From assembly GCF_027596085.1 (NCBI RefSeq), contig NC_072465.1:4777579-4841578 (forward strand): DNA of 64,000 bases, in the 5' to 3' direction. The DNA comes from Anoplopoma fimbria. Its lineage: Eukaryota > Chordata > Actinopteri > Perciformes > Anoplopomatidae. Of the stretch, positions 63,746-64,000 are shown piece by piece (within the stretch, counting starts at the first letter, position 1; every line of letters starts with the position of its first letter). The notes under the pieces are model-generated. The model worked only from the letters and a program-made list of their open reading frames with translations, was not told where the DNA came from and did no database searches. A program made the position numbers and the translations under genes.

Positions 63746-64000
63746 AACATGCAAACCATAGGCACTCTTCAAATTACATTCACATAAAATCCCCAGAAAG
63801 CAAATGAAGATTCATCTACATTCACCTCTTTTATTGCCATATATATTGTATATGTATATGTATGTGAAAGTGTACCATGAGAAATGTCTTGATAAAATAA
63901 TCAAAAGGCATAGCAGAAATGAATTTCATGTTTGGGAGTTTTATGGTCTTGACTGGTCTTGCAATAAAATCCAGAGTCCTCTTTGTCTGAGACAGAGACA

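Overview
The window is vertebrate nuclear DNA, almost certainly from a teleost fish. It has long introns, short exons with GT/AG borders, very many long (CA)n/(TG)n tracts, and interspersed repeats of types common in spiny-rayed fishes. No bacterial, viral, CRISPR, rRNA or tRNA gene is visible.

One gene dominates: a partial MAGI1 gene (membrane-associated guanylate kinase, WW and PDZ domain containing 1) read from the minus strand. Fourteen coding exons were placed by hand from splice borders, codon phase and recalled MAGI1 protein features. They join into one open frame of 2289 coding bases (about 763 codons) with every junction phase-compatible. In transcript order they encode: the guanylate-kinase-like (GUK) domain (exons at 53473-53589, 31099-31218 and the start of 27537-27779), an acidic/Ser linker, WW1 (24983-25208 plus 24034-24116), a 36-nt linker exon (23087-23122), WW2 (19765-19822 plus 18634-18749), a Gln/Pro linker, PDZ1 (15167-15352 plus the start of 14417-15076), PDZ2 (rest of 14417-15076), then a 32-nt microexon (5584-5615), a 45-nt in-frame exon (5052-5096) and a Ser-rich linker exon (2952-3198). 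The N-terminal PDZ0 should lie beyond the right edge and PDZ3-PDZ5 beyond the left edge. The product is a scaffold of tight junctions and synapses. Fish may carry two copies (magi1a/magi1b) and the sequence alone does not tell which this is.

The rest is intron. The 22-kb intron that splits the GUK domain holds a hAT-like DNA element (47517-48490), a cluster of very long CA tracts (43.5-45.4 kb), an unrecognised 153-codon ORF (39528-39989, minus) and a candidate terminal exon with a predicted C-terminal membrane anchor (50028-50221, minus). The 8.8-kb intron after PDZ2 holds a CpG-dense block (5855-6350) with a phase-compatible candidate alternative first exon. Near the left end a fold-back repeat (1885-2720) is interrupted by a second inverted-repeat element. 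The right 10 kb is intron 5' of the GUK exon and contains repeats plus a decayed ORF.

The least ordinary items are the possible internal MAGI1 promoter and first exon, the 45-nt in-frame exon, the candidate membrane-anchored terminal exon that is phase-compatible with the first GUK exon, and the unexplained 153-codon ORF. All four are sequence-based hypotheses that need transcript evidence.
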